Shown: in pieces, positions 55,291-64,000 of the stretch | How positions within the stretch are numbered: position 1 is the first letter of the stretch | Layout of the letters: each line of letters starts with the position of its first letter | Source of the DNA: Lysinibacillus sp. B2A1 | GTDB lineage: Bacteria; Bacillota; Bacilli; Bacillales_A; Planococcaceae | Assembly (NCBI GenBank): GCA_002973635.1 | Contig: CP027224.1 | Location: 2,986,501-3,050,500 of the forward strand | DNA length: 64,000 bases | Reading direction: 5' to 3' | The notes under the pieces: generated by a model | Told to the model about the DNA's origin: nothing | The model's database searches: none | The model's input: only the letters and a program-made list of their open reading frames with translations | Program-made: the position numbers and the translations under genes

Positions 55291-55877
55291 GTATAATTTT
55301 GTTGTGGTGACTATTTTATAGATGGGTTTTGTCCCAGTCTCTCTGATTTTTGCTATTCCATACATAATGCGGTTGCCGTTGAAAGTGAAAAAATTAGCAC
55401 CGAACAAATATGTAGTTACTGACTATTAAATTGAAAACGGTGGAAATATTAATATACAGCAACAAACACAATAAATATTTAAGAGTAATAACGAAAAAGG
55501 ATTAGAGCCAATGTTAGCTCCAATCTTTCTTACTTTAACATTCCTATACACTCGCTCATCTATTTTAATTAGCCCCATTCAGCCCAAAAATAAAGCTATT
55601 ATATGCAATATTCTGCAAGTATAAAGTGAGGAGAGACTTCCTAAATCATTGACATATCAACGGTTAATTAGTCTTTCATGTTCACTTTGCACCCTGTATT
55701 ATATGCAGTAGAATCAGGTAGCCAGCATGGGGCTAACCCTCCAAGGATAGCGATTATGATGTTCGTTTTATTTATATTTATAAGTCTAACTGGTATCTTT
55801 CAATCGATCCCCTGGGAATAGGCAAGAGTGGGATGTGGTAGAGTTACCTCTTGATGATTTGCTAGAATCAGTGGTTG
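55291..55877. other. Gene-free stretch
   Basis: No credible coding frame is seen on either strand. A hairpin-like word pair GATTAGAGCC / GGAGC near 55510-55540 and scattered short frames are the only structures. It lies between insertion-sequence debris and a pseudogene. Confidence 0.45.
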
Positions 55878-56423
55878 GGAAATAACAAATGCATTAAGGC
55901 TATTTCATAAAAGTAAACCACCTCTTTTAAAATGATTAAGAAGCAATATAGTTTATTATCAAAAATTTTCTTTTATTGAAAAATTACGATTATTAGAAAA
56001 TGAAGTATTTTATCCGAATGCACCTATATCATTATTTAAATATGGCTAAAAACAATTATCAAACGTATTTACAAGATTCAGAAGTAAAAATAAAAAAATA
56101 TTTCTATGCGCTTAGACCAGTTTTAGCATGTAAATGGATAGAGAATAATCAAACGTTCCCACCGATTGATTTTCAGGAACTATTAAGAAATAATATCTAA
56201 TAGTACTTTAAAAATGGATATTCAGCAACTCTTAAAGAGTAAAATTGCAGGAGAAGAGCTAAATATAGAGCCATTAATTGAAAGTATTCATGAGTATTTA
56301 GATAAAGAAATAAAGCATATTGAAACTTACTGTAGAAACCTTACCGTAAAAGTGGATGATCCTACACATAAATTAGATGAATTATTTAGATGTACATTGC
56401 AAGAAGTGTGGGAAAAAGAATAA
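55878..56423 (+). pseudogene. Nucleotidyltransferase (RlaP/YcgL type) remnant
   Basis: Pieces in three frames read GWEITNALRLFHKSKPPLLK, SFIEKLRLLENEVFYPNAPI, LYHYLNMAKNNYQTYLQDSE, VKIKKYFYALRPVLACKWIE and, from 56214, IQQLLKSKIAGEELNIEPLI. This is the C-terminal two thirds of the PF10127-type predicted nucleotidyltransferases (B. subtilis YcgL). The catalytic GSxxxG part is missing. Confidence 0.65.
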
Positions 56424-56492
56424 TTTTTAATTTGCAGGTCATACTAAATAGGATTTCACTTATGAAATCTATAATGATGAGGAGGATGGAAA

Positions 56493-56645
56493 ATGAGTAG
56501 GTTTGAACAATTAGACCCAAAATCTCAAAAAATCCACCGCAACTGGTCAAGGATTAAGCATTCTAAATCTCAAGTAAATGGTGAAACGGAGATTACTCTC
56601 CACAACCGTATCTTGAGAAGTGAAGCAAAGGCCCGTCAGTTTTAA
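56493..56645 (+). CDS. Small hydrophilic protein (50 aa)
   Basis: GAGGAGG precedes an ATG that opens MSRFEQLDPKSQKIHRNWSR, a basic hydrophilic protein ending SEAKARQF. It is followed by a strong terminator. Its neighbourhood (ribosome site, short ORF, CCAGAAT...ATTCTGG hairpin) parallels the shorter ORF at 33448. No family is recognised. Confidence 0.5.
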   Translation: MSRFEQLDPKSQKIHRNWSRIKHSKSQVNGETEITLHNRILRSEAKARQF

Positions 56646-56668
56646 TCATACTAGAAAAGTAAGTGTCA

Positions 56669-56698
56669 TCAAGCCCAGAATTTATTCTGGGCTTTTTA
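56669..56698 (+). terminator. Terminator of the 50-aa gene
   Basis: AGCCCAGAAT and ATTCTGGGCT form a perfect stem, followed by TTTTT. Confidence 0.85.
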
Positions 56699-56987
56699 TG
56701 TGCAGTTATTAAATAAAAGAAAGCTGTCATTTGTGATGGACAACCCTGTCATGCTCGGTGAACGGAAATTGCCCTCATATGGAAGCACCTCCTTGTCTAA
56801 CATGTGGCGATAATCAAACACCATGTAAGGATTTAGCAGTAGGTTTTTCAGAGTTAGATAAGGAAATTACCACAAAGGCGATTGAAATAACAGGGCCATT
56901 ATGCGGAATAAAGATTGATAGTGTTAGACCTGTTTGTAATAATTTATTTATAAACAATAACAATGAAATATTTGAAAGGATAGTATT

Positions 56988-57827
56988 ATGTATACAATAG
57001 GGAAATTATCTAAAATATGTGATTTACCTGTAAAAACATTGCGATATTATGATGATATTGGTTTACTAAAACCCTCATACATAGATTCTGAAACTAATTA
57101 TCGCTATTATGACTATGACAAAATTGAAGCTATTAAAATAATACTGCTTTTAAAAAGTTTACATATTCCATTAGCCGATATTAAGCAAATTATTGAGAGT
57201 GCTGATCATGTACAGTGGAATAGCATAATCGAACAAAAAATTTCTGAACTTGCAAAGCAAAAACAACAAATCACCAAAAAAATAGAAGAAATGGAACAGT
57301 TGAAAATAAAAATAGCAGCCGGAGTTCCAATGATTCAGGGTCCGATTTTGTCTGATTGTTATTTTGAAAATCAGGAGGATACATTGGTATATACTCTCCG
57401 TAAAAAAGTTCAGTTAAAATTTATAGATATACTTGTGAAAAATTTATTCGACCAAGTTTATGCTTATAATCTTAAGGTTAATGGAAAACTCATGGCTATT
57501 TTCCATGATAGAGATTTGAAGGATAATGAGGTGGATGTTGAAGTGCTTATACCAGTAAAAAATTCGAATGATATAGATGGCTGCAAAATATTAGCCAATG
57601 GAAAATACGCCTGCATTACTGTTAAAGGACCTTACACAGACTTGGCTGCAGGATATGAAGTGCTGAAAATGTGGATCGCTCAAAAGAATCTGACTCAAAA
57701 TGGAGATATGATGGAGGTATATGAAAAGGGACTTATTCCTGCCAATTTGGATTTGAGGAATTTACGGCCAAATTTAAGTAGACATCCATCAGACTTTCTT
57801 ACCAAAATATGTGTACCTGTTATCTAG
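56988..57827 (+). CDS. MerR-family regulator with GyrI-like domain (BmrR type)
   Basis: A 279-residue protein: HTH MYTIGKLSKICDLPVKTLRY, YYDDIGLLKPSYID and TNYRYYDYDKIEAIKII, a coiled coil (residues 80-115), and an effector-binding domain ending EVYEKGLIPANLDL-like. It resembles BmrR/TipA drug sensors. It is followed by a terminator, then by the two C45 genes, which may be its targets. A Cys-rich frame just upstream (56758-57000) is too weak to call. Confidence 0.85.
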   Translation: MYTIGKLSKICDLPVKTLRYYDDIGLLKPSYIDSETNYRYYDYDKIEAIKIILLLKSLHIPLADIKQIIESADHVQWNSIIEQKISELAKQKQQITKKIEEMEQLKIKIAAGVPMIQGPILSDCYFENQEDTLVYTLRKKVQLKFIDILVKNLFDQVYAYNLKVNGKLMAIFHDRDLKDNEVDVEVLIPVKNSNDIDGCKILANGKYACITVKGPYTDLAAGYEVLKMWIAQKNLTQNGDMMEVYEKGLIPANLDLRNLRPNLSRHPSDFLTKICVPVI

Positions 57828-57860
57828 AATTGTTTTAAAAAATTTTTAATAAAATCCGGG

Positions 57861-57897
57861 TAAACTCTCCATCTACTGGAGGGTTTATTATTTTTAT
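57861..57897 (+). terminator. Terminator after the MerR gene
   Basis: AAACTCTCC and GGAGGGTTT arms with a T-rich tail. Confidence 0.7.
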
Positions 57898-57933
57898 ATA
57901 GAGAGATTTTGTTAACAAAGGAGGAAATGGAAT

Positions 57934-58931
57934 ATGTATCATCCGAGATTAAAAGGGGACCCATACGAAGCAGGGAAGCATTATGCAGAAATTATTTTTA
58001 AAAATGGCTTTCGTTTCCCAAAAGTTACAGAAGAAAAAATGAATTATGGTAAATTATGTATATCGTTTTTGGATGAGTTTGATTCGAAAATAAAAAAGGA
58101 AATACAAGGTTTTGCTGACGGATGTCATACCTCATTTGAGGAAGTAAGTGCCTTTCTGTTAAGTATAGGAGTTTTTGAACCAGCAGGCCAATGTAGTATT
58201 TTTGCTGCGTTTAATGGGAGTGAAGTCATTATTGGACGCAATTATGATATGCTCTTTAGTTTGAAGAAAATTACAGAGTCATTATTGGTTAGTTTTGATG
58301 GAAAAAATAAATATCTAGGTCACTCAGATTGTTTTATTGGAAAAGTAGATGGCATTAACGAACATGGTTTGTTTGTAGGTATTACAGCAGTCTCTCATGA
58401 AGGAATTAAACCGGGTTTAAATTTTTATTTTGCATGTAAACATACTTTGGAAAATTGTAGTAATGTTGAAGAAGGAATTAAGGTGTTAAAAAGTTTTTCA
58501 AGTTCGGTAGCAAATAACTATTTACTAGCTGATCCATCAGGTACTATGGCGGTTGTTGAAGTTACTCCAAACGGATGTCAAGTTCGTCTACCGAAAAATA
58601 ATTATATTCATTGCACGAACCATCATGTAGGTGTATCTGTTTCAGAAAGCTGGAATTGGAGCAAATCAAAAGATCGTTTTGAAACATTAGATATACGTCC
58701 TAAAGAAAACGTCAATAAAATGACGCTTTCCATTGCACAATCAATTATGTCAGAAACAAAGGGACATGTTTGTTTAAATTTAAAAGAACATGATTTTGGT
58801 ACGCTCTTCTCTGTTGTAGCAAACTAAATACATTAGATATAAACAGAGCCGAGGGACAACCAAACAGAGCAAAATATGTAACAGATAGACGATTGATAGA
58901 TGCCGTTTTAAAAGAGACACACCATGTATAA
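57934..58931 (+). pseudogene. C45-family acyltransferase/peptidase, C-terminal frameshift
   Basis: The main frame (57934-58827, 297 residues) resembles acyl-CoA:6-aminopenicillanate acyltransferase/C45 hydrolases: IQGFADGCHTSFEEVSAF, the likely processing nucleophile Cys87 in AGQCSIF, IGRNYDMLF and DGINEHGLFVGITA. The frame stops after SVVAN; restoring one base continues with LDINRAEGQPNRAKYVTDRR to a stop at 58931, the normal family end. The core may still fold, so function is uncertain. GGAGG precedes the ATG. Confidence 0.72.
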
Positions 58932-58970
58932 CCAAGATATAATCATTAATTTAGACTGGAGATAACAAAT

Positions 58971-60083
58971 ATGAAGGATTTAGTTCAAGCTTATTTTTCT
59001 TTTCTTGAAGGCAACAGCTACGAGATTGGTAAAAGGCAAGGAGAGGAAATAAAAAAGATTCCTAATGCAATGAATGTAATTTTATCATCTGAATCAATAG
59101 GTGAAACAAAGTTTAAGGATACGAAAAAACTAATTGACCAATACTGTCCTGGTTTAAACGAAGAGCTACAAGGATTTGCAGATTCATTAAATGTAAATCC
59201 GAGTTATCTAAACTTTTTTGATGAAACTTTGTTACAACCAGGTGGATGTAGTTTGGGTGCTATTTTACCGTCTAAAACAAATAATAGTAAAACCTATGTC
59301 CTTAGAAACTACGACTTGTCACCAGCAATATCTGATATGAGACTCTGTACAACAAAAGTAAAGGGTAAATACAGTCATACCGGATTCTCCGTTTCTTATT
59401 TTGGTCGAAGTGAAGGCTTAAATGAAAAGGGATTCTGTGTAGCTTTTGCCTCTTGCGGTATGCCAGTTGGAAAACATCTGGGAATGAAAAAGCCTAGCAT
59501 AAAAGGACTACAGTTTATGGTAATAGTCAGAGCTTTACTTGAAAATTGTAAAGACGTTGAGGAAGGAATTTCTTATTTAGAGGATATGCCTATTGGAACA
59601 AATATGAATTTGCTTCTGGCAGATGCAAATGGTAACGCAGCTTTAATAGAAACCTATGATGGGAAAAGAGCTGTAGAAAGAGTCAATAACAAATCAGAAT
59701 TCATTATTGCAACTAACCATGCGCTATTTCCCAATATTTCAAGAAAAGAGAATGGAATGTTGGAACAGTCCAGAGTACGTTATGACTTAATGGAAAACAA
59801 CTTAAAAAGCAATGATTTTATTTCGAAGAACCATCTACGAAGTTTAACATTAAAAGAGTATCCTGAGGGATTAACTGTACACAATTATAAACAAAATTTT
59901 GGAACCGTTCATTCTATATTGTTTGATTTAGATGCCAAACAATTAGAGTTCTCCTTTGGCTCTCCTATATACAACAAAATATGTAAGTTAACAGTTGGAG
60001 AAACCTTACCTTACTTGGATTTAAATGTTTTTATTGAGAATACTGATTATGGACCAAATTTTTGGAGGATTATTGGTGAATAA
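58971..60083 (+). CDS. C45-family acyltransferase/peptidase
   Basis: A 370-residue Ntn-hydrolase-like protein related to the gene before it: ELQGFADSLNVNPSYLNFFD, nucleophile Cys93 in QPGGCSLGA, LRNYDLSP, EGLNEKGFCVAFASCGM, and IATNHALFP. The C45 family cleaves or transfers acyl groups on amides such as penicillins, bile acids or peptides. Tandem placement behind a BmrR-like sensor suggests inducible detoxification or signal degradation. A 29-bp tandem duplication covers its last codons. Confidence 0.8.
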   Translation: MKDLVQAYFSFLEGNSYEIGKRQGEEIKKIPNAMNVILSSESIGETKFKDTKKLIDQYCPGLNEELQGFADSLNVNPSYLNFFDETLLQPGGCSLGAILPSKTNNSKTYVLRNYDLSPAISDMRLCTTKVKGKYSHTGFSVSYFGRSEGLNEKGFCVAFASCGMPVGKHLGMKKPSIKGLQFMVIVRALLENCKDVEEGISYLEDMPIGTNMNLLLADANGNAALIETYDGKRAVERVNNKSEFIIATNHALFPNISRKENGMLEQSRVRYDLMENNLKSNDFISKNHLRSLTLKEYPEGLTVHNYKQNFGTVHSILFDLDAKQLEFSFGSPIYNKICKLTVGETLPYLDLNVFIENTDYGPNFWRIIGE

Positions 60084-60132
60084 TAGGGTTTAGAAAGAAT
60101 AAAGGTGAATAATAGGGTTTAGAAAGAATAAA
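60075..60132 (+). repeat. 29-bp perfect tandem duplication
   Basis: GGTGAATAATAGGGTTTAGA... is present twice without a gap (60075-60103, 60104-60132). The first copy contains the stop codon of the C45 gene. This is a recent slippage-type duplication. Confidence 0.9.
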
Positions 60133-60414
60133 GATGAGAATGAAAAATTAGGGAAAAATTATGGTGAAGAATTAAACAATTTTAATGTTATTCGTTTTCA
60201 TGAAAAAAATAGTTCCTGCACACTATACTATTGATGCTCAGATTGAGGAATAAATATAAAAGCAATGGCTCCTGATGTTGCTAAACACACCGTCACTTCT
60301 TTTCATATTTAATATTAGTTTGTAAAGAATGGAAATCCATGATGGGGGAAATAATGTAGTTCTCTTTTGCAAATAACAATTCAAAATAAAACAAAATCAA
60401 TACGGAGGTAAAAA
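60133..60414. other. Gene-free stretch
   Basis: Only short broken frames are seen. AATACGGAGG just before 60415 is the ribosome site of the flavoprotein gene. Confidence 0.4.
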
Positions 60415-61320
60415 ATGAATGTCCTTGATTGTATCATTATAGGTGGAGGTCCTTCTGGGCTAAGTGCTAGCTTAACTTTGGGAAGGGCTAGGAGAAACAT
60501 TGCATTATTTGACAATAGAACGAATAGGAATAGAGTGACACAAGCGTCACATGGATTTATTACTCGAGATGGGATAAAACCACAAGCGTTTAAAGAAATA
60601 GCGTTAAAAGAGTTGGAGAATTACCCGTCCGTATCATATTTTACTGCAACAGTTACTGAAATCATAAAGGATATAGGTAATGAACGATTTACTGTCAAAA
60701 CATCTACTAGTGAGGAATTTGTTTCAGAAAGAATAATACTCGCCACCGGTATTCAAGAAATATTTACTATACCAAGTATAAGAAAGTTTTATGGGAAAAG
60801 TCTATTTAGTTGTCCGTATTGTGATGGCTGGGAGCAAAAAGATAAGCCATTAGTGGTTATTGCAGAAAAAGAAGAGCATGTACTGCATTTGACTAAGTTG
60901 ATTTATAATTGGTCGCAGGATTTGGTTGTCTTAACGAATGGAGTTCAATTATCTAAAGAAGGTAAAATAGAGTTACAAAAACACAATATCAAAATTATAT
61001 CCGAAAAGATAAAAGACTTAATAGGTAATGACGGTTACTTACAAAAAATAGAGTTTGAAACAGGAGCAACAATTATAAGATCGAGTGGATTTGTTGCCCC
61101 ATCTTATTATCGCCCAAATCAGTTTGCTGAGAAGCTTGGCTGTGAAATTCATGAAAATGGAAAAGTTATAACAGATGGTGTTGGTAGAACAACCCAAAAA
61201 AACATATATATCGCAGGGGAAACAGAAAAATCTAAACCATCCTCTTTAATGATTTCAGCTGCTAAAGGTAATAAAGCTGCGGTTTCAGTAAATACTGATC
61301 TAACGATGGAACGCTTTTGA
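60415..61320 (+). CDS. NAD(P)/FAD-dependent oxidoreductase (thioredoxin-reductase-like)
   Basis: A 301-residue flavoprotein: FAD loop IIIGGGPSGLSASLTLGRA, ATG motif LATGIQE, redox CPYC in SCPYCDGWE, and the late IYIAGE with the FAD-binding Asp/Glu. The NADPH motif is degenerate (VVIAEKEEH in place of GxGxxA), so the partner may differ from thioredoxin. AATACGGAGG precedes the ATG. It stands alone between repeats. Confidence 0.85.
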   Translation: MNVLDCIIIGGGPSGLSASLTLGRARRNIALFDNRTNRNRVTQASHGFITRDGIKPQAFKEIALKELENYPSVSYFTATVTEIIKDIGNERFTVKTSTSEEFVSERIILATGIQEIFTIPSIRKFYGKSLFSCPYCDGWEQKDKPLVVIAEKEEHVLHLTKLIYNWSQDLVVLTNGVQLSKEGKIELQKHNIKIISEKIKDLIGNDGYLQKIEFETGATIIRSSGFVAPSYYRPNQFAEKLGCEIHENGKVITDGVGRTTQKNIYIAGETEKSKPSSLMISAAKGNKAAVSVNTDLTMERF

Positions 61321-61528
61321 TTACGTCATAACACCTTCTGCTTCAACTAAATAGGAGCTTAGCTAATATAATTAAACACATCAGCGCCAATGTGTACTCC
61401 AAACATTGTTTTAGAGTTAGTATAAGAATTTACGAAGAACGGATTTTGCTTTTAGAATTCGTTTTTTCTTGTTGTTTAAAAGCATAAAAGTTATTGAACT
61501 AACGGCACAGCTTAGTTTATAGACTTAT

Positions 61529-61646
61529 TCAACAATCAGGCGCTTTCCTGGAGTAAGGAAAGCGCTTTTTTCATTAAAGGGCCAGATTATTGAAGATCAA
61601 CATCCCTGAAAATGAGAATATTTGAGATGAATGGTATTAAACAAAC
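61529..61646 (+). repeat. Palindromic dispersed repeat, copy 2 (TTCAACAATCGGGC type)
   Basis: TTCAACAATCAGGC and GGGCCAGATTATTGAA are outer arms; the inner hairpin is GCGCTTTCC / GGAAAGCGC followed by TTTTTT, so it also can act as a terminator. CTGAAAATGAGAATATTTG and GGTATTAAACAAAC follow as in copy 1 at 11085. Confidence 0.65.
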
Positions 61647-61778
61647 GGAGTAGGTTAGTTCAATAAGGAGTTTGTTATATCATTTAACAACAGAGATAGA
61701 TGGACGAAGAATAAGAATTAATACAGTTTAATATTAGTTTCGATGAGCCGTATCATAAGCAAGTGCGGTTTATGAGAA

Positions 61779-61823
61779 GAACCACCTAGAACATTGATGT
61801 AATAAAGTTTTAGGTGGTTTTAT
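61779..61823 (-). terminator. Terminator-like hairpin
   Basis: AACCACCTA and TAGGTGGTT arms with TTTT on one side. It lies in the 660-base gap before the sigma-fusion gene, which otherwise shows no gene. Confidence 0.5.
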
Positions 61824-61981
61824 CTATATAATGAATAGGAGAGTTTTTAGTTTGATAACATTAAGCTCAATATAAATTAGATTAAATTTGGTATGAAAAG
61901 ATAACTTGGTATGGGTCTCTTTGTTTCATTTGTAGGCTTTTAAAAGTTTTATATTCTCGGGGCTATTTTACTCTGCTTTAT

Positions 61982-63910
61982 TTAAAGTTTACTGACGATA
62001 AGTTGTCCTGTTGTTGCATCTATACCAACAATCCGTTGTTTTGTTTCCGATTGTCCCAATCGATATTGTAATACTTCATCGTTTTTATTTTCATCATACT
62101 GTCTTGACCATTGTAAAAAGGCATCGGCCTCTTTTAAGGCAGGTATTACGTTCTCTATAGGTTGAATAGTTGCAGAATCATAGGAGTAAAGAAGTTCTAG
62201 GTCAATACGAGGAGACCCTAATGTATCGATGAATCCCGTCGTTTTGTTTACGCCAACGTAAAAATGTTCCCCCTCTATTTGTAAGGCATTAGCTACGTGC
62301 AGCGGAAAAGTGAAAAATGCACGGTTCACCTCATTAAAGGATGGTTTCTTGATTTGCAATTGTAAATAAGGAACATACTCTTTAAAATATGTCGCAATAA
62401 ATGTACAAGCAATATCGCGACAAGCTTCGAACGAAAGATCCAGTTCACCTGTACGCTCTTTAAACCATATGAACTCCTTTAATTTCCTTGAATGCTTATC
62501 AACCTTCGCCTTCACCGTATCCTCCATACGTTCAAGCAGGAAATTTTCCATCGATTTATCTTTCGGAGCTTTCCAATCTTTTTTTCGCCATACAATGCCG
62601 AGTGTATTTTCATCCATTTCGACTTCCCGTAGCTTTTCCATACAATCTGTTACACCTATAATATTTTCAAGTGTCTTCTGCTTTTCGAGTGGTTGTACGT
62701 ATGGAAATTTGGTGAAGGAAGTTACATCTTCCTCAACTTCCTCTTCAAATAATGCTTTTCCATCAATTGCATTAAATGACTGGTATACAATTGGACTCTC
62801 GTAAATCGGGTACAGGCCAGACTGTGCAACAGAATAATTGTCACTAACTAAATACTTCATCGATAAAGTCCATGGGGCTGTAAATGCTTGTTGTAAAATC
62901 CTGTCGTTGCTAGCAAGCTGCGTTGGGAACTTTGGTGGAGCTTTCGTATAGCCATTGTACTTAAAATCAATGATTTCTCCGTACTTGGAAACGATTATTT
63001 TTGTGTAGTGGCTTGCAAGAGGATAGCCTCCCACAAATTGTTCATATAAAAATTTTGTTTCATCCTCTTTTTCAATGATAGTAGACACAGTTAAATAATC
63101 TAATGCTTCAGTGTATTGCTCTGTTAAAAATTGTTCTGCAATGGCTTGCTGCTGCTGCGTTGTGACAAGTGTACCTGTTGTCGAAGGAGGCCTAGTTAAA
63201 TCTAATAATTTTCCGTTCGGATCAAGCGACACTTCAATTCCTTCTTCTAAATCGTCTGTCGACCACATAAATGTAGCTTGTTCGTTTGAATAATCCTCTA
63301 CTAGTAATTGATAGTTATCAGGAATTGACACAAAGTTTAACGCTAATTTCGCTAGTTGTTCCTTTAGCATATGTATCACTTCTTTCTGTTTAATTGGCTT
63401 GTTCATGCGTTGTTCTAGTTGCTTTTTTAATTGGATACGACCACGATGTAAATACATTTTGATCGTATTGATTGGCTTATCTAGGAGATAGGCGATTTCT
63501 TGTACTTTAAAATCATAAAAATAAAATAATATAAATACGGTTTGATAATCTTTTCGAAGTAAAGACAATGCCTCATGGACAAATTCGTAGTTCATTGATT
63601 GTTCTTGTTCAATTAGCTGTTGCTGTATAAGCTCGGTTTCCACTACTAGTGTACGCTTTTTTTGTCGTAGAAAAGCAAAACATTGTCGTATTAATATCTT
63701 AAAGAGCCATGTAGAGAAATATTTTGCTTCTTTTAATTGATGCATTGATTTGAAAGCTTGCAGCAATGTTTCTTGTACAATATCTGATGCGTCTTCTCTG
63801 TTACCAACATAGGAGTAAGCTTTTGCGAGAAGCTTAGACTTTTCAGCTTCTACTAGCTGCTCAAATGCAGCTTGCTGACCGTCGATAGCTGCTCTTACTA
63901 ATTGTTCCAT
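61982..63910 (-). CDS. ECF-like sigma factor fused to a YcdB/YcdC-like domain
   Basis: A single 642-codon frame. Residues 1-170 are an ECF sigma factor: region 2 ASDIVQETLLQAFKSMHQLK, region 4 RKDYQTVFILFYFYDFKVQE and NTIKMYLHRGRIQLKKQLEQ. From Met181 on, about 460 residues resemble the repeated YcdB/YcdC-type domain (GYPLASHYTKIIVSKYGEII, ALQIEGEHFYVGVNKTTGFI). No membrane segment is seen. AGAAAGAAGTG precedes the codon of Met181, hinting at a former separate gene. AGGAGG precedes the true start. Function may be an autoregulated stress sigma factor. Confidence 0.8.
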   Translation of the reverse strand: MEQLVRAAIDGQQAAFEQLVEAEKSKLLAKAYSYVGNREDASDIVQETLLQAFKSMHQLKEAKYFSTWLFKILIRQCFAFLRQKKRTLVVETELIQQQLIEQEQSMNYEFVHEALSLLRKDYQTVFILFYFYDFKVQEIAYLLDKPINTIKMYLHRGRIQLKKQLEQRMNKPIKQKEVIHMLKEQLAKLALNFVSIPDNYQLLVEDYSNEQATFMWSTDDLEEGIEVSLDPNGKLLDLTRPPSTTGTLVTTQQQQAIAEQFLTEQYTEALDYLTVSTIIEKEDETKFLYEQFVGGYPLASHYTKIIVSKYGEIIDFKYNGYTKAPPKFPTQLASNDRILQQAFTAPWTLSMKYLVSDNYSVAQSGLYPIYESPIVYQSFNAIDGKALFEEEVEEDVTSFTKFPYVQPLEKQKTLENIIGVTDCMEKLREVEMDENTLGIVWRKKDWKAPKDKSMENFLLERMEDTVKAKVDKHSRKLKEFIWFKERTGELDLSFEACRDIACTFIATYFKEYVPYLQLQIKKPSFNEVNRAFFTFPLHVANALQIEGEHFYVGVNKTTGFIDTLGSPRIDLELLYSYDSATIQPIENVIPALKEADAFLQWSRQYDENKNDEVLQYRLGQSETKQRIVGIDATTGQLIVSKL

Positions 63911-63930
63911 TTAAATACCTCCTATTATTG

Positions 63931-63961
63931 TTAGAGTAACATTTTAGATGAAAAGGTTTCA
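63931..63961 (-). promoter_or_regulatory. Candidate ECF-type promoter of the sigma fusion gene
   Basis: Read on the minus strand, TGAAACCTTTTCAT is followed by CTCTAA 18 bases after the GAAACC core. The -35 word is typical of ECF sigma factors. The -10 match and spacing are imperfect. Confidence 0.35.
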
Positions 63962-64000
63962 CTAAATAATAAATTTTTTTGTTTTTTCTTATATTTTGTA

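Noticed and set aside
56758..57000. Cys-rich 80-aa frame before the MerR gene
   Set aside because: It overlaps the MerR ribosome site, has no ribosome site of its own, ends in AT-rich low-information sequence and matches no family I know.
62469..63293. Plus-strand frames opposite the sigma-fusion gene
   Set aside because: Shadows of the long minus-strand frame.

Overview
The window looks like chromosome of a low-GC, spore-forming Bacillales bacterium, most likely Lysinibacillus (sphaericus/fusiformis group). This rests on several signs: AT-rich DNA with strong GGAGG-type ribosome sites and many TTG/GTG starts; T-box leaders before serS and a pyrroline-5-carboxylate reductase; the yqjM-proI-yqjP-yqjQ gene order known from Bacillus; an exosporium BclB-like protein; an ETX/MTX2-type toxin; and an inducible erm gene of the ErmC/T/G type. 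Genus-level assignment is an inference. No rRNA or tRNA genes and no CRISPR array were seen.

Layout. 1-1.07 kb: ring-cleaving dioxygenase. 1.6-13.3 kb: an accessory, decayed island with a secreted hypothetical protein, a serine recombinase, an erm gene with a full translational attenuator and two leader peptides, a complete ISL3-family insertion sequence with an 8-bp target duplication, an aerolysin-like toxin, several broken genes (RadC-like, Cys-rich copper-binding, GNAT), a ferritin-like/DUF1541 fusion and an IS1182-family transposase. 13.3-16.1 kb: sporulation-flavoured genes (DUF3231 remnant, BclB-like, DUF6143-like). 16.1-20.6 kb: IS3 remnant, flavin reductase, a frameshifted secreted protein, small membrane genes. 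20.7-24.7 kb: conserved core namA, proI, yqjP, yqjQ. 24.8-29.7 kb: MerR regulator, HAD phosphatase, CPBP protease, MarR plus serine hydrolase operon. 30-33.3 kb: argG, argH and a CMD-family gene. 33.8-38.7 kb: GntR/membrane/lipoprotein-hydrolase operon and an AraC-substrate-binding-lipoprotein fusion under a Fur box. 39.5-41.9 kb: SRPBCC-EVE-MarR operon and two broken genes. 42-44.7 kb: ABC transporter with an ECF sigma factor in one tightly overlapping operon. 44.8-46.5 kb: diguanylate cyclase. 46.5-50.2 kb: repeats, ISL3 and IS110 debris, nitronate monooxygenase, tautomerase. 50.4-53.1 kb: LysR regulator and serS. 53.2-56.6 kb: Tn3, IS1595 and IS1182 debris and a nucleotidyltransferase pseudogene. 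57-61.3 kb: MerR/GyrI regulator, two tandem C45 acyltransferase-like genes and a flavoprotein. 62-63.9 kb: a sigma factor fused to a YcdB/YcdC-like domain.

The most striking material is (i) the erm leader, which carries two consecutive short peptides that both contain the macrolide-arrest core IFVIN; (ii) a signal-peptide-less ETX/MTX2-like toxin directly behind an intact ISL3 element; (iii) two long proteins that join a cytosolic transcription regulator to a second protein across what looks like an old internal ribosome binding site; (iv) an ABC transporter/ECF sigma operon; and (v) at least four families of short dispersed repeats, one with terminal inverted repeats, that mark the decayed accessory zones. 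Many pseudogenes with single frameshifts suggest either active gene decay or some sequencing indels; raw reads would separate these.
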